Source of the DNA: JABCYV01 sp963696025
Lineage (GTDB): Bacteria; Acidobacteriota; Terriglobia; Terriglobales; Acidobacteriaceae
Direction of reading: 5' to 3'
Assembly (NCBI GenBank): GCA_963696025.1
Contig: CAVOII010000010.1
Location: forward strand, 124,001-188,000
Length of the DNA stretch: 64,000 nucleotides
Each line of letters begins with the position of its first letter. The stretch's first letter is position 1. Under the pieces are notes generated by a model, which was not told the origin of the DNA, made no database searches, and saw nothing but the letters and a program-made list of their open reading frames with translations. Shown here one piece after another: positions 45,623 through 53,509 of this stretch. The position numbers were made by a program, and so were the translations under genes.

Positions 45623-47515
45623 TTATCGTTTAAACGTGCACTCTTTCGGATCCTTGTCCTCACGCAAGCCTAGAAAAACTGGCGCGCGCAGCTTCTGCCC
45701 ACCTTCCGGCGTTTCGTGAGTCCACTCTGAGAACTTGATCTCCGCTACGAGCTCAGGCTTTACCCAGTGCGCCTGTCGCAAAGCGTCGACTTCACCGTAG
45801 AAAGGATTCTGTTCGCTCTCGATTTTTCGCAGCGACTGCCAGATCGCAGCGAGGGTTTTGTGATCGAATCCGGTGCCGGCCTGGCCAACGTGGATGAGCC
45901 TGCCTTTTTGATCATAGAGTCCGAGCACAAGCGAACCGAAGTACTGACGGCTGCCTTCCGGATCGGTGTAGCCGCCGATAACGCAATCCAGGGTTTGGGT
46001 GATTTTGATCTTCAGCCACTCGCGACTGCGACGCTCTTCGTAGACGCTTTCCCGTTTTTTCGCAAGAATGCCCTCCAGGCCCTTTTGCTTCGCAGCTTCG
46101 AACAGTTGCATGCCTTCGGAGAAGTGATCGGAGTAGCGAATAATGTCACCGGTTGTAGTGATTTCAGCCAGAGCTTTCTTACGCCGTTCGAGAGCGACTC
46201 GGCGCAGGTCGTAACCGTCGAGGTAAAGCAAATCGAAAACGTAGTAAATCACGGGAACATCGGTGCGCGCGCCTACCCGCCGTCCTCCGGTGCGGATGCC
46301 AGTCCGCTGCTGCATCAAGCTGAACGATGCGCGACCTTCATCGTCAAGGGCAACGATTTCGCCGTCCACCACTGCCATCTCGGCTTTGATGAATTGCCGC
46401 AGACTGTGTAGTTCAGGATATTGAGCGGTGAGGTCGTTCTGATTGCGGGAAACCAGGCGGACTTTCCCATCCGCAATAAACGAGACTGCACGATAGCCGT
46501 CCCACTTGATCTCGAACAACCATTCGGGATCGTCAAACGGCTTTTCGACCGATGTGGCCAGCATGGGATAGACGGCCGTCGGCATTGGCTTTTTGACAGC
46601 ACCTTCCAGGGACTTGACCGCTAGGATCGCTGAGGAAGCCTTTCGTTCTTTCCCGACGCTAGTTGGGGACGGGGAACGTTGAGTCGCGAGTTTTGCTGAT
46701 TTTGCGCTTTTTTTCTCTTGGCGGTCGTAGGCGCGAGTGTCGTCGCTCGTGCCGGCGCCAGCACGGGCGAGGACGCCCGCGCCTACATTGGGGCTACTGC
46801 CCTCCGGGTTTAGTTTTTTTTTCTTGTCCGCCTTTGCGATTGCGTCAGCCAGCCATGGCGCCTTTAATTTGCCGCGGGAGGCTGGCCGGCTGCTCTCCCA
46901 CTTTGCCGACTTTTCGTCTCCGCCTATCTGAGCCATAGTGCGGCCAGTGAGCGCCGAGGCGTCGTACTTCTCAATGTCGTAGCCTGGGACGGCCTCATCG
47001 TCTTGCTTCTTGATCAGCAGCCACTCCGTGCCCTTGGTGCCTGGGCGCCGCGACCGCATGTGGATTAGAGCGAAATCACCTTTCAGGCGCTTGCCATGAA
47101 GGCGGATCTTGAAATCTCCCTTTTTCAACATAGCCGCGGCTTCGGCGTCGGTTCCAGGGACGAATTTGCCTTTCACCGGTTCTGGCGAGAGCGGTTCCCA
47201 GGTTCCCACGTCCCAAACCATCACCGTGCCTGCGCCGTAGTTGCCTTCCGGAATTGTGCCTTCGAAGTCGAAGTACGAAACGGGATGATCTTCCACCTGC
47301 ATCGCCAGGCGCTTGTCGGCGGGATCAAGCGACGGTCCTTTAGGGACAGCCCAGGATTTGAGCACTCCCTCCATCTCCAGGCGGAAATCGTAGTGGAGGC
47401 GAGTGGCACGATGCTTCTGCACCACAAAACGATGGCCGGATTTCTTCTCCAGCTTGGGCGGGGGCTCCGGGGTTGCCTCGAAGCGGCGTTTGCGTTTGTA
47501 TTCGTCTAAAGACAC
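45623..47515 (-). CDS. ligD: LigD-type ATP-dependent DNA ligase with 3'-phosphoesterase domain (no polymerase domain)
   Basis: 630 residues from GTG 47515. The N-terminal phosphoesterase domain (about 20-180) has the HxDxR signature in HRATRLHYDFRLEMEG and EDHPVSYFDFEG. The ligase domain (about 310-625) has the adenylated Lys337 in EIKWDGYRA, and DGEIVALD, EGILAKK and WLKIK. The LigD polymerase domain is missing. The linker (about 195-305) is low-complexity and contains an in-frame translated 60-bp palindrome (46727-46786). It would seal breaks in non-homologous end joining, but no Ku gene is in the window. The longer frame up to 47809 overlaps the divergent Nudix gene and is not used. Confidence 0.94.
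   Translation of the reverse strand: MSLDEYKRKRRFEATPEPPPKLEKKSGHRFVVQKHRATRLHYDFRLEMEGVLKSWAVPKGPSLDPADKRLAMQVEDHPVSYFDFEGTIPEGNYGAGTVMVWDVGTWEPLSPEPVKGKFVPGTDAEAAAMLKKGDFKIRLHGKRLKGDFALIHMRSRRPGTKGTEWLLIKKQDDEAVPGYDIEKYDASALTGRTMAQIGGDEKSAKWESSRPASRGKLKAPWLADAIAKADKKKKLNPEGSSPNVGAGVLARAGAGTSDDTRAYDRQEKKSAKSAKLATQRSPSPTSVGKERKASSAILAVKSLEGAVKKPMPTAVYPMLATSVEKPFDDPEWLFEIKWDGYRAVSFIADGKVRLVSRNQNDLTAQYPELHSLRQFIKAEMAVVDGEIVALDDEGRASFSLMQQRTGIRTGGRRVGARTDVPVIYYVFDLLYLDGYDLRRVALERRKKALAEITTTGDIIRYSDHFSEGMQLFEAAKQKGLEGILAKKRESVYEERRSREWLKIKITQTLDCVIGGYTDPEGSRQYFGSLVLGLYDQKGRLIHVGQAGTGFDHKTLAAIWQSLRKIESEQNPFYGEVDALRQAHWVKPELVAEIKFSEWTHETPEGGQKLRAPVFLGLREDKDPKECTFKR
46727..46786. repeat. 60-bp palindromic element inside the ligD linker
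   Basis: The plus strand begins GTAGGCGCGAGTGTCGTCGC and ends GGACGCCCGCGCCTAC. The two 30-base arms are reverse complements at about 25 of 30 positions. Its length is exactly 20 codons, so it keeps the ligD frame and is translated as an Ala/Gly/Arg-rich string (GVLARAGAGTSDDTRAYD). It looks like a REP-like element captured within a gene. Confidence 0.75.
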
Positions 47516-47632
47516 CGGACTATTTAACCACAGCAGGCTTTGGGAGAACCGAGAACCCCGAACTAAGAACTGGTTTGCTATCCTACCGCGTGTCCGCTTG
47601 ATCAGAATCGCCAGGATTAACGGATCAACCGC

Positions 47633-48073
47633 ATGAAGCGAGAGTATCCAGAATCGCCTCTGGTCGGAGTCGGCGCGATCATCATTCACGACAGTCATGT
47701 CTTGCTGGTGAAACGCGGACATGCGCCTCTGATCGGCGAATGGTCGATCCCGGGAGGGTTGCTCGAACTCGGAGAAACGATGCGCCAGGCCGCGGAGCGT
47801 GAAGCCCACGAGGAAACTGGCCTAACCGTCGAAACGGGCGAGTTGTTGGGTGTATATGACCGCTTGCTGCCAGACGGGAACGGACGGACCCTCTACCACT
47901 ACGTTCTGATCGACTTTCTTTGCCGTCTGCTGGACGGAGAAGCGAAGGCCGCTGCTGATGCGGAAGATGTCCGCTGGTTCACGCAGGAAGAAATTGAAAA
48001 CCTTGCCCTGCCCGAGGATACGGCCGAGGTGATCCGATTAGGCTTCAAGAGAGTGGAGCGTCCCGAAAAATAG
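47633..48073 (+). CDS. Nudix hydrolase
   Basis: A 146-residue pyrophosphohydrolase of nucleoside-diphosphate-linked compounds. The Nudix box is complete, running from the GG of PGGLLELGE to REAHEETGL (about residues 41-63). GEWSIPGG before it and DVRWFTQEEIENLAL after it suggest the ADP-ribose/NADH-type branch, but the substrate cannot be fixed. It is divergent from ligD; the two starts are 118 bases apart. Nudix and DNA-repair genes are often neighbours, which may be coincidental here. Confidence 0.94.
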   Translation: MKREYPESPLVGVGAIIIHDSHVLLVKRGHAPLIGEWSIPGGLLELGETMRQAAEREAHEETGLTVETGELLGVYDRLLPDGNGRTLYHYVLIDFLCRLLDGEAKAAADAEDVRWFTQEEIENLALPEDTAEVIRLGFKRVERPEK

Positions 48074-48101
48074 AACGGCCCACGTGCAAGCACGCGGGCC
48101 G
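48066..48101 (-). terminator. Rho-independent terminator of the small 48.1-48.3 kb transcript
   Basis: On the minus strand, CGGCCCGCGTGC and GCACGTGGGCCG (48101-48076) pair over 12 bp with one G-U pair around a TT loop. TTCTATTTTT follows (48075-48066). This orientation ends a minus-strand RNA. The plus strand lacks a T-run, so it is not the Nudix terminator. Confidence 0.85.
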
Positions 48102-48324
48102 CCCGGTGGACTGCTTGGGATTGACCAAGAGGTGGTCACTCTATGTGGCCCCTTCGGCGAACTCCGGGTCCCGGTGCAACTTGCGCCGGGCGGATCAACC
48201 CTAAATCACCGGTAGTCGTGCGATGGTTCTTAGAGCGACCGCTCTAAGTCTCAGCCACCTCACCTGGTCTACTACTCCCACTACATTCAGAACTTGTCAT
48301 TCGACCACCTCCTTTCCGGTGTAA
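48076..48324 (-). ncRNA. Putative structured small RNA / leader-type transcript, family not recognised
   Basis: A discrete minus-strand unit of about 250 bases between the Nudix gene and the ABM gene. Following a promoter-like sequence it holds, in order: a Shine-Dalgarno AAAGGAGGTGGTC (48315-48303), an 18-codon ORF, and a perfect 8-bp hairpin CTTAGAGC/GCTCTAAG over the stop codon (48249-48230). Next come a hairpin with CCCGG/CCGGG and GCAA/TTGC arms (about 48190-48170), a short hairpin GACCA/TGGTC (48137-48123), and the terminator. The last short hairpin contains GACCACCTC, an exact 9-base complement of GAGGTGGTC in the Shine-Dalgarno. Nothing downstream on this strand needs regulating, so it seems to be an RNA or peptide gene in its own right. 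Confidence 0.5.
48244..48300 (-). CDS. Possible 18-residue peptide ORF
   Basis: ATG at 48300 lies 7 bases after an almost perfect, extended Shine-Dalgarno, the strongest in the window. The frame reads MTSSECSGSSRPGEVAET and stops at TAG. The peptide is hydrophilic, with no membrane or signal character, so any role is unclear. It may be a leader peptide whose translation alters the hairpins that follow. Confidence 0.4.
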   Translation of the reverse strand: MTSSECSGSSRPGEVAET

Positions 48325-48330
48325 TTGCAC

Positions 48331-48358
48331 ATTAGTACGAAACGCATCACGCCGTCAA
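48331..48358 (-). promoter_or_regulatory. Putative sigma-70-like promoter of the small transcript
   Basis: TTGACG (48358-48353) and ACTAAT (48336-48331) are separated by 16 bases and match the -35 and -10 consensus at 5/6 and 4/6 positions. The expected start of transcription, near 48324, lies 9 bases before the Shine-Dalgarno of the 18-codon ORF. Confidence 0.5.
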
Positions 48359-48516
48359 CTGCCACGAAAGCGGGCGTCTGTGGAAAGTTGACGTTCCTTG
48401 AGCGCCAAAGAAAACTTGTAACGTCCTATTGGGGAGGCACATCACATAAGTACAATATCGCACGCAAATGGGTTCTCTATTGTGGCTGAGCACCCCCAAC
48501 AGAAAAGGGACGGCAT

Positions 48517-48825
48517 ATGTCAAACGTCAAAGTGGCGCTTCTGGTCCTACTGGAGGCAAAACCCGGCAAGGAAGAGGAAGTGGCCAAGTTCCTGCGGAGT
48601 GGTCTGGAAATTGTCCAACAGGAGCCAGCAACTACTGCCTGGTTCGCCATCCGTTTGGGGCCGGCCAAATTTGGCATCTTCGACGCCTTCGCCGACGACG
48701 CAGGACGCCAGGCACACCTCACCGGCAGGGTCGCCGCAGCCCTGATGGCAAAGGCCTCTGAGCTTTTGGCAAAGCCCCCCGCCATTGAGAAAGTGGACGT
48801 CCTCGCAGCCAAGCTTCCCGGGTAG
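48517..48825 (+). CDS. Antibiotic-biosynthesis-monooxygenase (ABM) domain protein
   Basis: A 102-residue dimeric alpha/beta-barrel (ferredoxin-like) protein. The opening VALLVLLEAKPGKEEEVAKFLRSGL is the ABM signature, and WFAIRLGPAKFGIFDAFADD and AHLTGRVAAALM follow. Related small proteins oxidise quinols or act as stress proteins without cofactors. The substrate is unknown. ATG 48517 follows an AAAAGGGA Shine-Dalgarno. The next 190 bases hold no recognisable feature. Confidence 0.88.
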   Translation: MSNVKVALLVLLEAKPGKEEEVAKFLRSGLEIVQQEPATTAWFAIRLGPAKFGIFDAFADDAGRQAHLTGRVAAALMAKASELLAKPPAIEKVDVLAAKLPG

Positions 48826-49012
48826 CGGCGAGAGTAACGACCGTAGCTTGTCCTGTTAACTCTGGACGACTTCCCCGTTCTCCTCAACTCACTCAAGAAC
48901 GTGCGCTTTGCCCCGCAGGTCATGTCCCACGGGAATCTACTGTCTCTACCTCTAGGTTTCTACACTTGAAGTCTCCCCGAAAGTAACCGATCTCCCCTAA
49001 GTGGATGGCGGT

Positions 49013-49627
49013 TCATCCCTTCCATCGGTAGGCGTCGGGATGAGACAGGCCGATATGAGCGAGTACGCGGTAAGCGAATTCGCGCGCAATGGCATCCAAG
49101 CTGGTCGGGCGGAAGTAGAAGGCAGGGATAAGTGGAAAGACGGTGGCGCCAGCGTCGGCGGCCCGGTACATGTTGCGGATGTGGATTTTATTGAGCGGAC
49201 TTTCGCGGACGCAGAGCACGAGCGGCCGCTTCTCCTTGAGGCAGACATCGGCAGCCCGCTCGATCAGTTGCGAGGCGATTCCGTTGGCGATGCGGGCCAG
49301 AGTGCCCATGCTGCAGGGGATGAGCACCATAGCGTCGGTGGGATACGAACCGCTGGCGATATTTGCGCCGATATCGGCGTTGGCCTGCTGATGAATTTTG
49401 CGCGCCGCCTTTTCGGAACTGCGGCCGAGGATTTGTTTGACGAGATTGCTGCGGCCGCGTAGTCCGAGTTCTTCGGCCATGACGCGCAGCGCACCGTCAG
49501 AGGCGATGAAATTCACCGTCTCGACCCGCTGGTCGCGGTCGACGGCCTGCAGAAAATGGCGAAGGAATAAAGACCCGCTGGCGCCGGTTGTAGCAACCGT
49601 GAGATTCTGCGGCGGGTGATTGGGCAA
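49013..49627 (-). CDS. ubiX: Flavin prenyltransferase UbiX
   Basis: 204 residues. It attaches dimethylallyl to FMN to make the prenylated flavin used by UbiD decarboxylases. The FMN site TTGASGSLF, the region CSMGTLARIANGIA, and ERAADVCLKEKRPLVLCVRE with PLNKIHIRNM are diagnostic. Length is normal. No ubiD gene lies in the window, so its partner (ubiquinone/menaquinone pathway or another decarboxylase) is elsewhere. Confidence 0.95.
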   Translation of the reverse strand: MPNHPPQNLTVATTGASGSLFLRHFLQAVDRDQRVETVNFIASDGALRVMAEELGLRGRSNLVKQILGRSSEKAARKIHQQANADIGANIASGSYPTDAMVLIPCSMGTLARIANGIASQLIERAADVCLKEKRPLVLCVRESPLNKIHIRNMYRAADAGATVFPLIPAFYFRPTSLDAIAREFAYRVLAHIGLSHPDAYRWKG

Positions 49628-49776
49628 TTCGAGCTCCTCGGCCAGCGTCCTGAGGATAGGGATGCGGCAGAGACGAAGTCAAGAAGCAGTCGTTAGTCAC
49701 TGGGCGTTGGTCGCTGGCTAACTGCGACCGCGTTTTTGACCAACGACCAACGACGAGGAACGAACGACAAGAAACC

Positions 49777-51351
49777 ATGGCGACCACCACCAGCTTGCGG
49801 TCCCGGCGAAGTGAAGCGCAGCTCCATGCGTTGGCTGGTGTGGAGCGCGAGATTCGGGTCACCGATCCCAACGGTCGCCGCAAGTATTTGCAGGATTTTA
49901 GCCGGGCGTTCCGCTCTTACGATTCTGTCATCGATTTGCCCGAACTGAAGCTCATGGTCAGCACGGCTGACGTAGTTTTGGTGGCCGACTATCACGCGCT
50001 CCCAGCGGCACAGCATTTTGCCGCGACCTTATTTGAGGAACGAGCACAGCCTGGAGATCGACCTGTAGTCCTGGGAATAGAGACGATCTTTTCCCGGGAC
50101 CAGCACATCCTCGACGAATGGTGGCGCCGGGAGATCGACGAAGAAGAGTTCCGCGAGCGCATTCGGTTTGACCTGGACTGGGGATATGACTGGGAGCCAT
50201 TTTACGCACTGCTGGTTACCGCCCGCGAGCATGCAGAGGCCATCTATGGCCTGGACTGCATGCCGCGGGAAGATCTGCGGAAAATTGGAGCGCGTGATCG
50301 GCATGCCGCGCACAAGATAGCCGAGATTCGGCAACGTCATCCCAATGCCGTCATCATGGTCCTGTTTGGCGAATCGCATCTCGCTCCTGGGCATCTGCCG
50401 CGCGTGCTGCGAGAATCGTTGGATTCTGAGCGCGTCCTGACGGTGTTGCAAAATGTGGACGCGCTTTACTGGCACGCGGCCGGAGAAAAGCTGGAGCACG
50501 TGCAAGCTGTTCGTGTGACCGACGATGTGGTATGCGCCTTTAATTCCACTCCCCTCGAGAAATACGAGAACTATCGCCTACATCTTAGCCGCTGGGGCCG
50601 GAGCGAAGAAGAAGGCCCGGATCTCACGCCAACGATTTACAACCTGATTGATAGCTTGCTGCGCTTTTTGGATATCAATCGTTATTCATCTCACAACGGC
50701 ACACAGCCGAAGTTCCTGATAGATCTGCTACCCGAGGTGTATTGCCGGGCATCGGACGCGCGCCTGCAGAGGCTGCTCTCTCGCTACAGCGCCACCGATG
50801 AACAGACCCAAGCCCTGGCACACTATGTGGAAGAACGAGGCAGCGTGTATCTGCCGCAGGTGAATGCGTTCTACGTGCGCGAGTTTCAAATGCTGTATGC
50901 GGCCGAGGAGGTGGCGCGCTTTTTGCATCATGCATGCCGCGGATTACCGAAGCGGGGAAACGGACACTTAACGGAGGAAGCTTCCGATCGGTTTTATGCT
51001 CGGACGGTCGAGCACTTGTTAGGCTATTTTGGTTCACGAGTCCTGTATCCCGCGCGCCCAGCAGCGCCGGACGGCGGCGCAATTTCCCGAGGAGCCTGCG
51101 AAGTTATCGCCGAAGCTGCAATGCGAGTTGACGCCAACGCATTCGAATCCAGCTCGCAACGCTTAGGCTATGCCTTAGGCAGCGAGCTATACGAGAACTA
51201 CCTCGAGGGACAAGTGACGCGAGGTGTCCTGCGGCGCCTGTTTCTCACACACCTAGACGAACCGGGCACGGCGAAAGAAATTTGCCTGGGTCTCATTCGG
51301 CGGCTGCGATGCGGCCGCAAAAAGGCGCGGCCATCGGGAACCGGTGCGTAA
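49777..51351 (+). CDS. ChaN-like (haem-binding-uptake/Tiki superfamily) protein
   Basis: 524 residues. The N-terminal half (about 60-275) has the ChaN/Tiki pattern: VVLVADYHALPAAQHFAATLFE, VLGIETIFSRDQ and VLFGESHLAPGHLPRVL, with the Glu and His residues expected at the site. The C-terminal half is helical and unassigned (ARTVEHLLGYFGSRVLYPAR). ChaN-fold proteins bind haem or act as metallopeptidases; which applies here is unknown. There is no evident signal peptide, unlike classical ChaN lipoproteins. An inverted repeat CGTTGGTC / GACCAACG (about 49704-49746) lies just upstream. Confidence 0.82.
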   Translation: MATTTSLRSRRSEAQLHALAGVEREIRVTDPNGRRKYLQDFSRAFRSYDSVIDLPELKLMVSTADVVLVADYHALPAAQHFAATLFEERAQPGDRPVVLGIETIFSRDQHILDEWWRREIDEEEFRERIRFDLDWGYDWEPFYALLVTAREHAEAIYGLDCMPREDLRKIGARDRHAAHKIAEIRQRHPNAVIMVLFGESHLAPGHLPRVLRESLDSERVLTVLQNVDALYWHAAGEKLEHVQAVRVTDDVVCAFNSTPLEKYENYRLHLSRWGRSEEEGPDLTPTIYNLIDSLLRFLDINRYSSHNGTQPKFLIDLLPEVYCRASDARLQRLLSRYSATDEQTQALAHYVEERGSVYLPQVNAFYVREFQMLYAAEEVARFLHHACRGLPKRGNGHLTEEASDRFYARTVEHLLGYFGSRVLYPARPAAPDGGAISRGACEVIAEAAMRVDANAFESSSQRLGYALGSELYENYLEGQVTRGVLRRLFLTHLDEPGTAKEICLGLIRRLRCGRKKARPSGTGA

Positions 51352-51437
51352 TCGGATCCGGCGCACTTTCATGCTAATTCGAGCTCCAATCACAATCCTC
51401 GATAAGTGCTAACCTACAGGTCTGGCCTGCAAGCCTA

Positions 51438-52208
51438 GTGCGGCTGCCGAGTACTTCTTTGAACGCCGAATCCATCCACAAACTCTTCGAGCTAGTGCGC
51501 AAGGGGAAGCTTTCGCCCGATGAGGCGGTGCAGCGCCTGCGGCATCTGCCATTCGAAGATTTGGAATTTGCCAAAGTCGATCATCACCGCGCTCTGCGCG
51601 TGGGCATGCCCGAAGTCGTATTCGGAGAAGGAAAGAAACCAGCGCAACTGGCCGAGATTTTCTGGCGTCTAGCGAAGCATGGCGGGAATATTCTGGCTAC
51701 ACGGGTAAGCAAGGAGCAATTTGGGGCGGTGAAAAAGAAAGTTCGCCAAGCGGAATATCAGCCCGTCGCCAGAACGGTTGTCTTACAACGCGACAAGGCC
51801 AAATATGGCAAGGGTACCGTTGCAGTGGTTTCGGCTGGAACCAGCGACATTCCCGTTGCTGAGGAAGCAGTCGTCACAGCTGAAATCATGGGCAACCATG
51901 TCGAGCGTCTTTACGACGTGGGTGTGGCGGGCATTCATCGGCTGCTGGCGAACCACGGTTCTTTGGCCCGGGCGCGAGTGGTAATCGTGTGCGCGGGAAT
52001 GGAAGGCGCGCTGCCCAGCGTAGTTGGCGGGCTCATTGGGGTTCCCGTAATCGCAGTCCCCACGAGCGTGGGTTATGGGGCGGCTTTTAAGGGGCTAGCA
52101 GCGCTATTAGGAATGATGAACTCCTGCGCTTCAAACGTCAGCGTGGTAAACATCGATAACGGTTTCGGAGCAGGATATGTGGCGTCGTTGATCAATCGGC
52201 TTCCGTGA
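51438..52208 (+). CDS. larB: LarB, nickel-pincer nucleotide cofactor synthesis (PurE-like carboxylase/hydrolase)
   Basis: About 256 residues. LarB carboxylates and hydrolyses nicotinic acid adenine dinucleotide in the synthesis of the nickel-pincer cofactor. The N-terminal GKLSPDEAVQRLRHLPFEDL and DHHRALR and the PurE-like core VVSAGTSDIPVAEEA, GMEGALPSVVGGL and VPTSVGYGA identify it. The start is GTG 51438 or TTG 51456, the latter nearer to the family N-terminus. LarC, LarE and a lactate racemase are not in the window. Confidence 0.93.
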   Translation: MRLPSTSLNAESIHKLFELVRKGKLSPDEAVQRLRHLPFEDLEFAKVDHHRALRVGMPEVVFGEGKKPAQLAEIFWRLAKHGGNILATRVSKEQFGAVKKKVRQAEYQPVARTVVLQRDKAKYGKGTVAVVSAGTSDIPVAEEAVVTAEIMGNHVERLYDVGVAGIHRLLANHGSLARARVVIVCAGMEGALPSVVGGLIGVPVIAVPTSVGYGAAFKGLAALLGMMNSCASNVSVVNIDNGFGAGYVASLINRLP

Positions 52209-52234
52209 AATCAGGACTAGAGAGGAAAAAGCAC

Positions 52235-52648
52235 ATGCCAGTTTTATCGGCAGACATCAAGCGACTGCTTGATCACGCTAATTTCGTCCATCTTGCAACG
52301 CTAATGCCGGATGGGTCTCCGCAATCCGTGCCCGTTTGGGCTGGCCGTGAGGGAGAGCGAATCGTCATCTGCACAGGAGAAAACTCGCTCAAAGCTAAAA
52401 ACACGCGACGCGATCCGCGAGTTGCCTTGTCCATTGTAGATTTCGACGATCCCTATGCCGAAGTTCAGATTCGCGGCCGCGTGGTTCAGCGCAGGCCCGA
52501 CCCAGATCTGAAAATAATGGACCCCATCTCGCGGAAGTACACCGGCAAGCCCTTCCCATTCCGAAATCCAGAAGGACGAGTTGCGCTTTTCATCGATGTG
52601 GAGAAAGCACGCTACACCAAGCTGCCCTTCGAGCACACGCCGGAATAA
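52235..52648 (+). CDS. PPOX-class (F420/FMN-dependent) flavoprotein
   Basis: A 137-residue split-barrel protein. ANFVHLATLMPDGSPQSVPVW, ICTGENSLKAKNTRRDPRVALSI and YAEVQIRGRVV are typical of the F420-dependent branch of the pyridoxamine-5'-phosphate-oxidase superfamily. ATG 52235 is chosen because AGAGGAAAA lies just before it; the GTG at 52205 overlaps the larB stop. It is probably cotranscribed with larB. The reaction is unknown. Confidence 0.9.
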   Translation: MPVLSADIKRLLDHANFVHLATLMPDGSPQSVPVWAGREGERIVICTGENSLKAKNTRRDPRVALSIVDFDDPYAEVQIRGRVVQRRPDPDLKIMDPISRKYTGKPFPFRNPEGRVALFIDVEKARYTKLPFEHTPE

Positions 52649-52662
52649 TATGGCGAAGAAAA

Positions 52663-52686
52663 AAGGCACGGCCGAAGCCGTGCCTT
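52663..52686 (-). terminator. Rho-independent terminator of the BON-domain gene
   Basis: A perfect 10-bp stem AAGGCACGGC / GCCGTGCCTT surrounds a four-base loop, TTCG on the minus strand, the stable UUCG tetraloop. On the minus strand six T residues follow. It lies 25 bases beyond the BON gene stop and converges with the PPOX gene. Confidence 0.88.
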
Positions 52687-52710
52687 ACCTCCGATCCAAC
52701 TGCAACTTGC

Positions 52711-53469
52711 TTACGATCCCTTTACCACTTGCAGATTGTTCTGCACGCTGAATGCGCCAAACACCTGGTTGGCCCTTATGCCCGCGATGTTCTTATCCAT
52801 GGTGCTGGCAACTGTTCCATAGAGGCTGAGATGGCCATTTTCCACCACAATCCGGATAGGCAGAGCCGGGTCAATGGCATAGCGGCTCAGCACTGGGTCG
52901 CGGTAGATGGCGCGCAAAGCGCTGATCCGAATCCGGTCATCGAAAATTGACACCGGCGCGACTTTGACCTCGTTCACCACATCTTTGACCCCGGGCGTGG
53001 TATACGCAATGGCCAGCGCCGAGTCTCGGTCGAACTCGGTTCTCGTTTCACCGTTCAGGGTGGTAACGCCATCTTTCACAGATGCGGTCACAAAATTGAA
53101 CTCATTGTCGTAGCCGATCCGGTCGTAGTAAAGCTTTCGGTCCAATTTTGCAGTGAGGTCGGCGTCGGCCACGGTCGCGCCAGCAACCATAATCAGATTG
53201 CGTACGCCCTGTACATTTGGCAGCTTACGAACCTTCTTGGTTGCATCCAGCTTCTGCTGGTAGAGGTCGACCGTGCCGGTCAGGGTCACGATGCCGTCCT
53301 CGGTTGCTCGTTGGACATTACGAAATTCCTGCTTCTTGGCTAATTCTTGTGCCACCCGGGTCTGGATGGCGTCGTCGAAGCGACCAGCGCCGGCAGTCTC
53401 CGCCGCCAGTCCGATGCTAAGAACGCCTACTGCAAGAAATGAAGTCACCGCCTTCAAAAGAGTTTTCAT
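52711..53469 (-). CDS. Secreted protein with three BON domains (OsmY-like)
   Basis: 252 residues. A signal peptide (about 1-28, ending AAETAGA) is followed by three BON domains (about 32-96, 104-172 and 178-250). Each has the pattern of a helix and GxVTLxGxV (DGIVTLTGTVDLY, DGVTTLNGETRTE, NGHLSLYGTVAS). BON proteins bind phospholipid or peptidoglycan-associated surfaces and are often stress-induced. The promoter region shared with the divergent MarR gene is rich in operator-like repeats. Confidence 0.93.
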   Translation of the reverse strand: MKTLLKAVTSFLAVGVLSIGLAAETAGAGRFDDAIQTRVAQELAKKQEFRNVQRATEDGIVTLTGTVDLYQQKLDATKKVRKLPNVQGVRNLIMVAGATVADADLTAKLDRKLYYDRIGYDNEFNFVTASVKDGVTTLNGETRTEFDRDSALAIAYTTPGVKDVVNEVKVAPVSIFDDRIRISALRAIYRDPVLSRYAIDPALPIRIVVENGHLSLYGTVASTMDKNIAGIRANQVFGAFSVQNNLQVVKGS

Positions 53470-53493
53470 ATGTATTCTTTCTCACCTCGTTTG

Positions 53494-53509
53494 TTAACCG
53501 CTTGGTTAA
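53494..53509. promoter_or_regulatory. Perfect palindrome TTAACC-N4-GGTTAA in the BON gene leader
   Basis: A 6-4-6 inverted repeat lies 25 bases upstream of the BON gene ATG. Its form matches the binding sites of many dimeric helix-turn-helix repressors, particularly TetR-type. The factor is unknown; the adjacent MarR protein is one candidate. Confidence 0.6.

Noticed and set aside
47516..47809. Upstream extension of the ligD frame
   Set aside because: It overlaps the divergent Nudix gene and lacks family sequence; GTG 47515 begins just before the conserved phosphoesterase domain.
48303..48315. GACCACCTCCTTT on the plus strand read as the 3' end of a 16S rRNA gene
   Set aside because: No other 16S sequence precedes it; it is the complement of a strong Shine-Dalgarno of a minus-strand unit.
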